From assembly GCA_007026445.1 (NCBI GenBank), contig VDMD01000079.1, forward strand, positions 49,529 to 113,528: a stretch of 64,000 nucleotides of DNA, in the 5' to 3' direction. This stretch comes from Schizophyllum amplum. Lineage: Eukaryota; Basidiomycota; Agaricomycetes; Agaricales; Schizophyllaceae. The notes under the pieces are model-generated. The model worked only from the letters and a program-made list of their open reading frames with translations. It had not been told where the DNA came from and searched no databases. This document shows, piece by piece, positions 1 through 11,392 of the stretch (positions are counted from its first letter, which is position 1; every line of letters begins with the position of its first letter). Both the position numbers and the translations under genes were made by a program.

Positions 1-66
1 GGTTAGTTCCCACATGATAGATACAGCCGAATGTCCTCCAATTTCCGTCTGAAGCCGCTCAGCCGC

Positions 67-696
67 TCACTTGACAGGTATAACGGTACTGCCGCGGTCT
101 TCCGCCTTGGGCACAGTGACCGTCAGGATACCGTCGTTCAGCTTCGCGGTGACCTTGCCCGCGTCCACCGGCCGCGGCAGCCACACCGTCCGCGTAAAGT
201 TGCCGATGACGGAGCGCTCCGTCGACAGTTGGTTGGGCGTATCTTCCGCCTTCGTCAACGCCGTTGTGTCTGGGGCACCTACACTCCAGTCAGTCTTCAA
301 GGCCCCCGCACCGCAATTCCGAGCAAACTCACCTTCCGTACCCGTGCTACCGGAGGTAGGCGCATTGCTTGCCGTTGCATTCTGGGTACTCCCTGCCGGC
401 GCAGATTCCGGGCCCCTCCTTGAGCCGAAGCGACCCTCAATGGTGAGGCTGCGCCCGCCGTCGCCGATGCGAATCTCGAGCGCGTCGCGCTTGACGCCTG
501 GAACCTCCGCCTCGACGATGTACTTGTTGCCGTCCTCGCTCACGTCCACCGCCGGGCGCGTGTTTTGAAAGAACGGGTCGTCGAACATGGTGCGCCCGCG
601 GAAGGCGGGGTGGGCGTAGCCTGGCGCGCGGAGGAGCGGTTCGTCAAGCATGCGGAAGAGCGGGCGGAACTCGTTGAAAATGCGTGAGATGGACAT
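67..696 (-). CDS. Small heat-shock protein, Hsp20/alpha-crystallin family
   Basis: ATP-independent holdase chaperone that binds unfolding proteins in the cytosol, as known for the family. The single-exon 209-aa product starts at ATG 694-696. The alpha-crystallin domain begins near residue 47 (PAVDVSEDGNKYIVEAEVPGV) and ends with the typical LNDGILTVTVPK at the C-terminus. Between these halves (about residues 85-160) lies a low-complexity insert rich in S, T, A and G, followed by the QLSTERSV...FTRTVWLPRPVD segment. Such inserts are common in fungal Hsp30-type proteins. The upstream flank holds a TATA box and perfect heat-shock elements, so heat induction by HSF1 is the expected control. The next gene, SGF29, lies further upstream on the same strand. 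Confidence 0.93.
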   Translation of the reverse strand: MSISRIFNEFRPLFRMLDEPLLRAPGYAHPAFRGRTMFDDPFFQNTRPAVDVSEDGNKYIVEAEVPGVKRDALEIRIGDGGRSLTIEGRFGSRRGPESAPAGSTQNATASNAPTSGSTGTEGEFARNCGAGALKTDWSVGAPDTTALTKAEDTPNQLSTERSVIGNFTRTVWLPRPVDAGKVTAKLNDGILTVTVPKAEDRGSTVIPVK

Positions 697-779
697 GTTG
701 TAGAGAGGAGCTGGTAGGCAGATAGCTCGGGAGAGATGTTTGCTTCGAAGGTTGGGGTGGGGGACTCGAGAGCGTCGCC

Positions 780-998
780 TTATATAGGGATGCTGAGTTA
801 TTGATTCTCAGAACGTTCGCGAATGAGGAGGTGTCAGTGTTAACGACACGGCAGTCGACATCACGAAGAGCATCCGGCCGTCATGTCAGAGCCAGAAGAA
901 TTGACATGAGCCGAGAGTCTAGTCACAGCTAGCGCTCATGGATGGATCAGGTGATGGTAGAGAATGTTCAAGTTCAACACGACCGGAAAGTTCCGGAA
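780..998 (-). promoter_or_regulatory. Heat-shock promoter: TATA box and heat-shock elements
   Basis: On the minus strand a TATATAA box lies at 780-786, about 84 bp before the Hsp20 ATG. Two perfect three-unit HSEs of the form GAAnnTTCnnGAA lie at 811-823 and 986-998, and a two-unit GAAnnTTC lies at 962-969. Position and exact unit spacing match known HSF binding sites. Function is inferred. Confidence 0.75.
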
Positions 999-1461
999 AA
1001 CTCCGAAAAGCAAACCGTGGCATACAGTGTAATAATGATACAGTCACGTGCGAATATGAGTCTTGTGTGTTTTGAGTCCGCCATTCCATGCTCCAATATT
1101 TCACAGACTGAGCCAGTGCACAATCAGATAGCCGGTCATCGAGCCCAAGTAGAGCCCGAGTCATCGAAAGTACCTCAGCTACAGTAGGCCTCTCTATCCT
1201 TGAATCCTCCGCTTATCTAGCGAAAAGGCCCGCGCAGCTATAGAGAATAGTTCATCGTGTTACAAGATGATACGCGTGTGTGATACAGCCGCAGGGCGGA
1301 CCCTACAAGAATAAGCAGGAATAAAACAAAAATGCTACAATAAAGTAATAGTGTGTAACGTATCTCATGCGTCGTCAACAGATGTCCTCATCCCCGCCTA
1401 TATACCCTATAGACATTAACGGGGAGAAACCTCCCCGGCCATACCATAGTAAGCTTGCCAG
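999..1461. other. Intergenic
   Basis: Spacer between the Hsp20 promoter and the 3' end of SGF29. I see no coding exon, RNA gene or repeat in it. Confidence 0.6.
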
Positions 1462-2791
1462 TTACACCATAGGCCACTCAACCACTACATGCGCAGGCAC
1501 AATGTGCTCTTGGTTCTCGTCGTCATCGAACTTGAGTTTATACGACGGGACGCCGATCCTCTGGGAGACACAAGAGGGCTGTTCTGTCAACGTGCGCCAA
1601 GAAGGAAGACTGAACGCACCTTCTCTCGAGCGAGGTCTTTGGGAGACGCCACGACCTCTGCGCGATAGAAGCAACTGGTATCGGGGTACAGAGCGAGGAC
1701 GGCGGAACCCTGCGTGAATTCTGGATATGCGTTCAAGTGCGAGGCGCTTGCTGGGGGCGCGTCGGCGTCCGGTAATGGGATTATGCCTCTTAAGGTGGTA
1801 TTGTACTCGCTGTAAGATCTGGAGATCAGCTGAACGTCTGACGATGGCGCGAGAAAAAATAACTTGCACTGCAGGACCGGCTTCTGATGGCTCAGCATCC
1901 CTCACGATGTATCTGAAGTGCCATGTAGCCTGGGATCTGAAGCGCTGAGAGTGGCGCACCTGTTCTTGTCGGCGTTGATGGATTTGACAACGATGGCCAT
2001 GATCCAGGCGTTGTCTTCGTCCGTCGCCGAGCCGCCAGCCTTGTTCTGAGGCGGATGGAAGGCAACCCGACGGCCTTCTTGCAAAGGGAGCTGTTTTGCG
2101 AGTGCCTCACGTCGTAGCTTCGGGTCTCGAGAAAAGGGTATCATAGGCGCTGGACTTCGCGCAGGAAGCGTGATAGAGACTCCCCGGGAGGTTGCTGGTG
2201 CCGATGCAGCGCCACCGTTGGCTGTTACCACGGGTGAATCTCCTCGTGCGCGCTTGTGCGTTCGCTTGTCCTGCGAGCCCGCACGCTTCGGGGGCGCCTT
2301 GTCCACTATTCGGCCGTCTCGAGGAGGTGGAAGGGCCTCGGAATGCTTTCGGAGGGCCATGATGACGCCGAGGCGCTCAATCGTGTCGTCTATAGCCCTA
2401 TGACGCATGAGCTTTTAGAAGGAATGAAGGGCAGATGAGAAGTCGAACATACTTTACTTCACGATCTGAAGTTTGGCGTATCTCGTTTAGAGCAGACATG
2501 AGCTTCTTAGCTGTCCTCTTGAGTCCTTCGTAGCCATCAACAGGAAGTACATCGTCTTCGGGCCATACAGCTATCAGACGATTTGCTCGTCCTATGGTCT
2601 CCTTCGTCTGAGAAGTAGCGTATACGTCGTTTAAAGAGCCTATTGAAGATGCTGCATGAGACCAACATTGCACCTCTACCAAAGAGTAGACGTGGGAAAG
2701 CGTGAGCGGAGGTCGTCATGGTCAAGGAGAACACCGCCGGCTGACCTTCCGACGAGGCAGGTCGATTACCAGGAGTTCTTCTTCGATCCAT
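1462..2791 (-). CDS. SGF29: SAGA-associated factor 29 (SGF29), tandem Tudor domain
   Basis: SGF29 is the SAGA/ADA subunit that reads H3K4 methylation through a C-terminal tandem Tudor domain. The gene is spliced. ATG 2789-2791 opens a short exon (MDRRRTPGNRPASSE) that joins across intron 2676-2745 to EVQCWSHAASSIG; intron 2398-2452 (GTATGT...TAG) joins SDREVK to AIDDTIERLG. The N-terminal helical part is followed by a basic linker. The Tudor region shows WIMAIVVKSINADKNRY, DAEPSEAG, GIIPLPD, the diagnostic VLALYPDTSCFYRAEV, and YKLKFDDDENQEHIVPAHVVVEWP. These match human SGF29 block by block. The exact donor before the YNTTLRG exon is the least certain join. The start was chosen because the longest open frame begins only with TTG. 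Confidence 0.88.
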
Positions 2792-3699
2792 GTAGTAGGA
2801 TCGCTGATGGTGTGCAGAGCAGCAGTCTGGCCGCAAGCAGCGAAGAGAACAAAGGGAAAGGAAGTTCGGACTTCGAGAACGAATGACACCACGTGTTTGG
2901 GCGGGGATTCCTGCGGCAAGTGCCGTGAAAAGGGCATTGCTGCCCAGATAGGAGGTAGGTGGCGCTCTTCAACCACCATCATTCTCACGCGGCCCACGGG
3001 ACTTCAGTGACCTCAAACTTAAGGTGGGTGACCTTGTCGTCTTCCGGACAAGGCAGTCAGCATAATACGCGGCGACCCGCCAGAGGAGGCCTGAAGTCTT
3101 AGACATTCAAAAATGTATTCCGGCACACGTCGTTCTCACTACTATTCGGGTACAATGACCGGAGTGAAACTGCGGCCGCATTTTGGCACTGGCATCTCCG
3201 TCCGCTCGCTTGACGCCTGGAAGGTCATCCCGAGAGGACAGTTTCCGCTGGATGCCAGCTGGCACTAAACGGAACCCTCCGGTGTGTACGGATCTGCCTC
3301 AGTACTTACATTTGAGCCTTTGATCCAGATCAACGGAGGACGGTGGCCAGGCAATTCATGCAAGCGTCAGAAAGATGCGGAAGGGTGCGGCTGGTCGGGA
3401 CGCTGTATCACGTCCCTCGTCACGTCGGGACACAAATAAAGATCTGCGAAGACTGGCCGCAGTTCGGGTTTGACGCCCGTCGCGGGCGCCTGTGCGGGTC
3501 TCGATCTGAACTGCTAGACACGCATAGGCGCCTGTGTCGCGCCGCAACAACAGGTGTGAGGGTGGGGCAACACCCTTTGCTGCGCGGCGTCCTCGACATC
3601 GTCGCGACCAGGTATATAAGGTCTCCTTCTTTGGGGCCAGACCTTCATTCCGCCCTTCCGTCCCTCGCTTGTTTTTATTGTTCATTGACGTTGTCCGAT
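2792..3699. other. Intergenic, promoter of the GH128 gene
   Basis: About 0.9 kb between the divergent SGF29 and GH128 genes. A TATATAAGG box lies at 3612-3620, roughly 80 bp before the GH128 ATG. I find no convincing coding exon. Confidence 0.55.
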
Positions 3700-4863
3700 A
3701 TGTACGCTTCGCTCGCTCTCATCGCTCTTTCCGCCACCGCTGTCCAGGCGGGCAAGCGTGGTCTCGCATGGCCTTACTGTACGTCCCCCTGGCCGCCGGC
3801 ACGCGCAACTACTGACCAAATCCCACAGACAACGGCGCCCTGTACGCATCTCACCGTTCAACATTTTGACTTCCTGCTGACTGTATTGTGATCAGGGACC
3901 CGGGTGTGTTTAACAACGGCGACGGCTCCGTCGTTGCGATGTATGTCCCTTGATAAAATCAATCATATCGGTCACTGACCCGCTATCGCTCCTCTAGCTA
4001 CGATTGGGAGACCTACGCACCGCCCTCCACCAACGGTGCAGGTGGACTCGGCTTCATCGGCATGCAGCGCTGCACGGACTGCGACTCCAGCCCCATTGGC
4101 GAGCTCGCAGCCCGTCAAGCTGCCCAGGGTTGGGCCAGTACGTACCACAGCGCGCAACTCACGGTCAGCACTGACAGACCTTTCCAGCCGTGTTCACGCT
4201 GAACGAGCCCGACCTCAACGGCATCGGCGCGGCTGACGCCGCGAGCTGGTACCAGGCGCACATCAACCCTTTGTCGATTAAGAAGGCGTTCCCTGCTGTG
4301 ACGTCGAGCTCGTCCGACGGTCAGGGCCTTAGCTGGCTCGACAGCTTCCTCTCATCGTGCGGTGGCAACTGCTACGCTGATTACATCAACCTGGTTGGTC
4401 CAAGTTCGTATGAAATGTCTTCAATGCTGATCGTACTCCTTTCAAGCACTGGTACGGCACCGACTTCGATGCCTTCGTCGCCCACGTCGAGGAGGCTCAC
4501 TCCCGTTTCTCGGTACGTTGCGTCAACTATCAACTTGTATTTGTAACCTAACAACTCCTTAGACCTACGACGTCGTCATCACCGAGTTCGCCCTCACGGC
4601 CCCGGCCGGCGCGGCGGACCAGTAAGCCCATGTCTCTATCATATCTGTCTCGTGCTCATGTATCGCGCAGGGTGGCATTTTATCAGAAGGCCTTTGACTG
4701 GCTTGACCAGCAGGACTACGTCACGTTGTACTTCCCCTTCGTCGCGTCCTCGCCGTCGCTCTTCTCCGCCAACGATGCTGCTGGAGCAGGCTACGTCGGT
4801 ACCGGCTCCTGCCTCTTCAAGGACGACGGGACTCCCTCCGACGTCGGCAACCTCATGTTTTAA
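3700..4863 (+). CDS. Secreted glycoside hydrolase family 128 (Asl1-like) beta-glucanase
   Basis: GH128 enzymes are TIM-barrel endo-beta-1,3-glucanases acting on fungal cell-wall glucan, often in wall remodelling or autolysis. ATG 3700 opens a signal peptide (MYASLALIALSATAVQA), then KRGLAWPY, the usual start of the mature family. Later exons give VFNNGDGSVVA, YDWETYAPP, GFIGMQRCTDC, the conserved FTLNEPDLNG with a catalytic-type Glu, LHWYGTDFD, VVITEFALTAP with the second Glu, and YFPFVASSPSLF. About seven short introns with good GT/AG sites join in frame, giving roughly 245 aa, close to the family norm for a bare catalytic domain. Stop is TAA 4861-4863. The exact exact enzymatic specificity cannot be read from sequence. 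Confidence 0.9.
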
Positions 4864-5007
4864 ATTATTTGGGCGCAGTAATTTATAGGGTGTAGCTTAC
4901 TTACTCAGTATTATTTCATCAACGGAACTGCCGTGAAAAACAAAATCGAAGGACAGGCAGTTGTTTGGAATCTGCGGACTTATTTGACTGTCAGACGGGG
5001 ACTCTTA

Positions 5008-5427
5008 GAGCCTGTTCAGCTGCGCCGCCAACCCGAGGTTGAGCTCGAGTCTGAGTTGAGTTTGAGGTGAGTCTCGCTGGGTTTCCTGTTTGGGCTCGTC
5101 GGACCGTTGTCTGCCGAATCGGCAACTGCCGCTCGCGTGTCAATAGATATGCTTTCCTCTCAGTGTAGAGCACATTTTACAGCACAGAAGCAGCCTCTAT
5201 TGGTGTGCACACTGCCTGAGTCGCATATGTCGAGGTCTGGAATTTCTTCACTACTACAGAATCGCAGGATCTTCTAAAAGGTGTAAACCAAGGTAATCGC
5301 GGGGATTCCCGCGGGCACGCGGACCGACATATCCGACCAGCCCAAACAGGAAACTCAGCAAGACTCAGCTCGAACTCAACTCAAACTCGAGCTCAACCTC
5401 GGGTTGGCGGCGCAGCTGAACAGGCTC
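5008..5427. mobile_element. MITE, PIF/Harbinger (Tourist)-like, 420 bp
   Basis: Long terminal inverted repeats of about 95 bp (5008-5103 and 5333-5427) match with roughly six differences. They start GAGCCTGTTCAGCTG, resembling the GGGCCTGTT ends of Tourist/PIF-Harbinger elements. A TTA direct repeat flanks both ends (5005-5007 and 5428-5430), the target duplication typical of that superfamily. The 230-bp centre has no coding capacity, so the element is non-autonomous. Family assignment is inference; the inverted repeat and the TTA flanks are seen directly. Confidence 0.85.
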
Positions 5428-5911
5428 TTAAGTAAGACGTGAGTACTTACGTCAGTACTGAAGTACTGAAGCAGGAAGTCGGCTTCTGCACTACTACTTC
5501 CTTCAGCGAAGCATCATCCGAATAGCAAACCTGTCGCCCGTCCTTGTTTCCGGAATCACGCAGCCTGCTACCCCGCGGCGGTTGGACCATGCATGGTCCT
5601 TGCTACAGAGCGCTCTTGGTCGGGACATGACATTAATCGACGTGACAATGATAGGTACGGTAGACATACGGTCGATTAGCGATGGCACAGGACGACGACA
5701 TCGGCGAGGACCAAATGTAAGTTAGTGAATGGAGACTCGAGTCCTGCGGCGTCCACACCGAGGCTGATAAGTAGGTGATCAATAAAGTATAGTCTATACG
5801 AGGACGGGCAACTAAGGGTGCCATGCGATTATGCGGTATGCAGATGAGGATACGGAAGGGAAGGATACGAAAGGGAACGCGTTAGGAAGCCTATAGTCCG
5901 TAGGGCCGATA
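5428..5911. other. Intergenic
   Basis: Spacer between the MITE and the 3' end of the F-box-like gene. I see no gene in it. Confidence 0.55.
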
Positions 5912-8900
5912 TTATGAGGCAGAGTTCATTGTCTTCCTCCTCTTTGACCGAGTCGCTGGTCGATACTGATACTCCTCATCGTCGTCGTCAAGATCTGTAT
6001 CGACATTCTCCGTCTCGCCGGATGCAGGCGCAGATTGCTCCCGCACTTGTTTGCGCAAGACGCGCATGTGCGTAATCAACGCCTTGTGGAACGCGTTCTA
6101 TAGGGAGCGGTCAGCAGACAAAGCACACGACTGGGAAGAGTCTGACCTTCATAGGAGCCGGTATGCCAGGGTCGTGTCCAGCGTCCCAAGCTCTCTTGAG
6201 CGCTTTATGCTGGAACACAGGTCAGAAGATGAGCGAGGCTGTAAGGCTTTACGACTGACATTCCTCTCTTCGGCTCTCAACAGGTCGCTCAGGTTCTTCA
6301 CCCACTTCTCGAGAGAGGACTCCTCAGGACCCTTGACTGCCTCAACCTTCACTGGCTTGTCGTCATTCCCCTCCATTTTGTCGTCTTCATCAGAGTCCGG
6401 CACGGCGTAGGACACGACAGCTTTAGCAGCCGACCGCCGTGGGCGCTTGAGAGTGGGTTTCTGACGCGGTACGGGGGCGCTCTGTCGACGAGACGAAGTG
6501 CGAGAGCTGCTGGAAGACTTGGCGGTACTCTTGGAGTCAGTCGCCAAATAGTCGTCCGCCGAGTGATAAAACTCGGCGCCCTTCTCGATCTCGTTGAACA
6601 TGTAACAATGCTAAAGGCACCTGAATCAGTTTGGAAAAACACGTAGATCAAATATACGCACAGGTGCCCTGCCGAGGCGAGCCAGCATCTGGAAGTGCTC
6701 AAAGGTAATCGGGACCCGATCTGGAAGCACTCTCTTTGCCGGCGCAGTCAACATATCCATGCCAGGCAGCATCGCGCTAATGGCCTAGATTTCGGCTAAG
6801 TTCACTGCCTGAAGATGGAATACCGCAGGCACTTACATGAGAGTGGCCGTTCAAGATAGCGTGTGTGAGACAAATTGCAGCGGCACCGCTCCTGTAGCCG
6901 AAGGTAGTTTTGACCCATTCAGGGACCTGATAGACGAGTCAACCAAGCAAGCCGAGACGAAAGCGCAGTATACCCACGCTCTGCCGACCGTACGAAAGCA
7001 TGGAACCCATGTCATCGCCATAGGTTAGGAGCGAGCGACGCCGTGAACGATTGGCGGGGGACAGCTCGTCACAGCGGATCGCTGAGGTGAGGTTCGACTG
7101 TGTGATGCGTCCCTAAGGAGCACGGATGAGCTTCAAGATTCATCGGACGGGGAACAAGGCGTACCAGAGTGGCCGCGTCTCTGGACTCGTCGACGCCCAT
7201 CGCATTTGTCTCTTCGACTTCAACGATCTGCATATCCTTGCCCCTGATAAGCGGTGGTCGTTCCGTCCAGAGATCGGGGCAAAGGCGCGCCCTGTACTTT
7301 CGGCGGCCTTCTTCATCGTCGGCTGCAGGCAAATCGTCTAGCGTTATCTTCAGGCTATGCGTGGTCAACACGACAGTCTTCCCCACGTGTTCGTACACTT
7401 CCGACAATTTCCTCAAAAGAGCCCCCTGAATATATGCATGAGAACGCAACAAGCCACGGACAAGAATATGATAGTGGCTCACATTACATCCCATCAATAC
7501 ACAATTTCTTGCCACGTCATTCAGAAACTCCTCCAGCTCCGAGGCGTTCATGCCCTTCTTGCCATTGTCCATGATCACCTCCTTCTCCGCATAGCTCACC
7601 GCACAACGGAACTTGTCCATGAAGGGGTTGACCATGACCCTAAGCAGATCAATGGTGGTCAAGGCCTGCAAGCCGAGCTCCCGTAGCCGCTCCGCTATCC
7701 CGTCGTGCTCTGATGTGTCCGCTTCGAGTTGAAGGAAGGCAGCAAGGTGCATGACGTGCAGGACTTTACGGTCCTCGGAGGGGAAGTCCACAAACAGTCG
7801 CTTGATCACCGCCAGCGTCGTCGCATACGTGACGGAGCGTGTACGAGAAAATGACTGCATATATGCGCGTGAGATCGAGAAGACGCTCGAAAGCATCCGG
7901 CCACTCACCGTGATAAGATCAGCGACCAGGGTTGACAGCTCGAACCGCAGATGACCCAGCTTGCCAAGCCGCCGGAGCGCCTGATATGCATTGTCGTTTG
8001 TCTGACATTCCATGCACACCTCCGCAGCCACCGTCCGGCTAAGAAACATCCTGTCAAAGGGTCGCATTAGTGCATGAAGAGCACAGGCACAACGCACGTA
8101 CCGGTCGTCGAGGCGGCATAGCTCCTGTACGTTGCTGCATATACGTTCCACCACCTCAAAGCCCGGGTCTCCATGTTTCTCAAACATACGGCGGAAGACA
8201 AAGTCCCGATACTGTGCTGTCGTCAGATGGGTCCCGATAGAAGTGCTTCTGCGCCACACACCTTCGGATTCATCCTGAATCCGTTCGCCTCGGCGTAAGG
8301 AAGCAGGCGGGGCTCGATGGACAACGCAAGGGGGAAATTGGCCATGAGAGGATCCTAGACAACAATGAAAGTGGGTATATGCTGGTTTAAGATAGTATAA
8401 AAGGGCCATACCTTGCTACAGAAGGGAATGAACTGCAAATTTCGATCAGAGGGGCGGAGGGGAGAGGGAGCAGTCGACGTACGTTGTAGATCTCCACGAT
8501 CTCACGTATGGTCTCCCAAGAGACATGTCGTGCGGCGGAAGGGAGCTTGCTATCGAAGATAAACGACGAGAATAGTGATCCATCGTCTTCGCCCTGCGTG
8601 GGGGGACATGTTGTCAGTGGCGCAGACGCAGGATGTGGAGGGTGGCGCACCTTGCCGCGGGGGATGTCACCGTACTTGTCGGTCGCAAGCTTCATGAAGT
8701 GTACAAATACAGGTAGCTGGAGGCCTCTGACCCATTCGGTCTTGACGAAATGGGTCTGCGTGTAGAAGTAATGATGTATGGCGACCTGGACGATGTAGCG
8801 TGATACGTGAGCCAGTCCGAATAGCACCTGTCTGTCGATCAGCACCACGGATTATGTAGGCAAATATGCTACGCACGTCCAGAACACGTTCCGTGAGCAG

Positions 8901-9303
8901 CCTCCCTCTTCCCAGCGCGTGGAACAACGCCTCCTGTGGTCCGTGGCGGGCTATGAAGTAATTTGCGCGCACGTAGGGATCCGTGGAGAGCGCATGGTAC
9001 CGCCTGGAGGTGACCGAAAAGCCTGCGGGCTCCTCCAGCCCGTAAAATATGAGCTGCACGACCTCGTCTGAAAATCGCGTGAGTCCCACTGCAGCACGGC
9101 AGCGAAATCAGCGCGTCTCACCGGAGAGGCTGTCCATGAATGCTGTCGTCCGAGGTACAGTCTCGGTGAGTTTCTGCAGTGTGGTCCTGCTCGACACGTC
9201 CAGCGACGACGACGGCTAGATGTGCGCTCGGCGCTGTGGTTGTCAGAGACAAGCAGCGATGCACGCATTCATGATCGTTGTGTTCCCGTAGCCGTGTTTC
9301 CAT
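5912..9303 (-). CDS. Large conserved unknown protein with F-box-like N-terminus
   Basis: I do not recognise the full protein. A multi-exon minus-strand model can be joined from METRLREHNDHEC (ATG 9301-9303) to TAA 5912-5914. The N-terminal part reads GLTRFSDEVVQLIFYGLEEP...FSVTSRRYHALSTDPYVR, which looks like an F-box helix set. Then come helical stretches (VFVHFMKLATDKYGDIPRGK; YRDFVFRRMFEKHGDPGF; SFSRTRSVTYATTLAVIKRL) and a C-terminal block with LLTYGDDMGSMLSYGRQS, VPEWVKTTFGYRSGAAAI and FEHFQMLARLGRAP. The tail is S/R-rich with acidic DDDDEE and a basic TRSKRRK, suggesting nuclear location. Joins at AP|HCYMF, RN|HKALKR and MK|NAFHKAL use clean GT/AG sites. The first exon and two inner joins are less certain. 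A substrate-receptor role in an SCF-like ligase is only a guess. Confidence 0.7.
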
Positions 9304-9500
9304 ATGCGGATCAATCCGAAGAATGCTGGTTCCTTATTGCTTTCCCACGGTTATAGAGCATCGGCCCGGCCTCGTTCTTTGACAACCCGCTTGCGCAAAA
9401 ATCACAACCCTTCCATCGCTCAACGTCGTTCAAGAAACCTCAAAACATTATCAGGCCGCTCGTACCATCTAAGCTTTCTCATGAATCGGTGCTACCGCGG

Positions 9501-10713
9501 CTAAAACATCCTTTTATAGTGCCCTCTCCAGACGTGCCACGGAAGCTTCCAGTCGCGCAGCTGCAGTTTCGGTTCGAACGCATTGAAATTGGCCTTCTCT
9601 AGTCGCTGGAGATAGTTCGCAACGGGCACCTGCGTAGAGTATCGTCAGTTTCTAACCTATCTGTAGTGGAACAGAAAGCAAATCACCCCCGCGAGAAAGA
9701 CCGGCATTGCAATTGACGGTACGCGTCCATCTCCGCGCGGCTCCTGCTCGATGGTGGTTCGTGCAGTGAGCAGGTGGTCGTTCGCAAGAGTGGCGAACTC
9801 GTATACTGCTTCATCAATTCCCTTTGCCGTAGGACCTTCGCGGAAGACCTCTTCCTGACGCACACCGTGCTTAGCGGTAATCTCGGCAGGAATTACCATC
9901 CTCCCGTGTTTAGCATGGAAGGCAAGCGCACGAAGGAGGATAGTCAGCGTCTGGGCTACTCCGAGATGAGACGCGGCATGCGACAGTGTGGAGTCGGACG
10001 ACAGGTTTAGCAATGCGAGTTGCAAGTAGAGCAGTGAGGATGATGTCGACTCCGCGTGCGAGACTAGACTTTCGGATGTCATGTGCATGGGTGTCATGAG
10101 CTCCTCGTCCTGGCAAGCGGTTTAGCGAAGGGGAGCTTCTCGCAACTGGTTAACGCACCCGTGCGTCCACAATACGCTTCAAGTAATATGATTGTAGGTG
10201 ATGTTCGCGCATCGTATCGGCCAGAGCCAAAGCCACCGGATGGCGGGGCGCATCATTCTGTTGTACATCTGTTAGTCGAGCGACCCAGGCGCATGTATTC
10301 GGCAGACGCACCATCTGTATACCCTTGATCGCGTCTCTCCAAAACTGCATGCGCATCCTTCCTATGGTCACGTCGCTCACATTGTCCTGGACCGTGGCCA
10401 GCTCGACCTGCAACCCACTTCAGCGGTAGCACGGCAAGCAAGCGACGGTCAGACGCACTGCAAACGCCTTGAGAGCATAGTACCCACCTTGCCGTTCTTG
10501 CGGGAAGAACTGGCCTACAAGGTAGGACTCGTAGTCGTGCTTGCGTACAAGGTCACTGCAGTATGCCTCTGGGTTGGAGGCGCCAATAGGAGAATGGGCC
10601 GAGGACGACGCGTGTCTAGGGTATGATGCAGGCAAGCGCACGAAGACAGCTAATCTTGCATGACTATGGACAGCGGATACGGCTGTTCCCAGAGGAGGAT
10701 ATCTCAGAATCAT
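9501..10713 (-). CDS. Complex I assembly factor NDUFAF6-like (squalene/phytoene synthase fold)
   Basis: NDUFAF6 is a mitochondrial protein with a phytoene/squalene-synthase fold needed to assemble the ND1 part of complex I. ATG 10711-10713 starts a basic, Ser/Ala-rich presequence (MILRYPPLGTAVSAVHSHAR), which fits import. The body shows YCSDLVRKHDYESYLVGQF, YYALKAFAVELATVQDNVSD, RMRMQFWRDAIKGI and HPVALALADTMREHHLQSYYL, typical of the non-enzymatic SQS/PSY branch. The last exon reads PVANYLQRLEKANFNAFEP and ends at TAG 9501-9503. An upstream in-frame start at about 10776 is possible but lacks a targeting character. It shares a 287-bp divergent promoter with SDHAF1. A metabolic prenyl-synthase role is unlikely given the neighbour and presequence. 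Confidence 0.85.
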
Positions 10714-11000
10714 GGTGAAGGTGGGCGTACAAGAAACGTGCAAGCTGCAGAACGCGTCCTTCGGCGCGTCGATCATTATTGGCCAGTCAGACTCAGTGTC
10801 ACTACCGCGTCATCATGCACGTGGCCGGAACATGACGGGCCGGAAGAGGGCGCTTGTTGAACTCGCCTTCCACTTCAGTGAACCTTCAGCTTGCTGCCTC
10901 ATACCGCCACAGTACTCAGAGACGACGTGCTCAGTCCGCCTTCTTTACCCTTTTATTGAATCTGCTCTGAAGTTCTTAGTACAGGCTGTCCCCTCGACCC
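10714..11000. promoter_or_regulatory. Divergent promoter between NDUFAF6-like and SDHAF1
   Basis: 287 bp separate the two head-to-head start codons (10713 minus, 11001 plus). No repeat or alternative gene is evident, so a shared bidirectional promoter is inferred. Confidence 0.5.
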
Positions 11001-11392
11001 ATGCCTCCAATGTCCGGCCTTCAACGCGAGGTCTCCGCACTCTATCGTCGGTGAGCCGCTCTTCCCTCTTCTTCTCACTATACCTCCGGTATGACAACTG
11101 TCTCCTCCTCTCAACTGCTAAACACCTTACACCTAGGGCCCTCCGCATGGCCGCGCGCAAAGACCCCGCCAAACGTGCGGACTGGTCCACTTTCGTCCGT
11201 TACACCTTCCGCACGCGAGCGGAATCCGTAGGCCCAAGAGATGTCGGTGCCATTGAGTATCTTATGCGGCAAGGGCGGAAGCAACTGGAGCTTTACGAGG
11301 AGGAGTCCGTTCGGAACTGCTCGGTTACCTCTGAGATGCGGGCGTGGGATGACGCTCAAAGGCGGAGGTCACCCAAGGATCCTCAACGATGA
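11001..11392 (+). CDS. SDHAF1: Succinate dehydrogenase assembly factor 1 (LYR protein)
   Basis: SDHAF1/Sdh6 is a small mitochondrial matrix protein that helps insert iron-sulphur clusters into the SDHB subunit of complex II. Exons 11001-11050 and 11137-11392, joined across a GTGAGC...CCTAG intron, encode 101 aa. The LYR motif is seen as ALYRRALRMA near residue 14, followed by FVRYTFRTRAESVGPRDVGAIEYLMRQGRKQLEL, which matches the SDHAF1 pattern of an R-x-x-F element and an IEYLxRxGRRQL stretch. Length is normal. ATG 11001 was chosen because MPPMSGLQREVSALYR is the usual family start. The adjacent divergent gene is a complex I assembly factor. Confidence 0.92.

Noticed and set aside
3180..3245. 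Short stretch whose complement reads DDLPGVKR, like the Hsp20 EVPGVKR motif, sharing about 16 bp with the Hsp20 gene
   Set aside because: The match does not extend; too short to call an Hsp20 relic.
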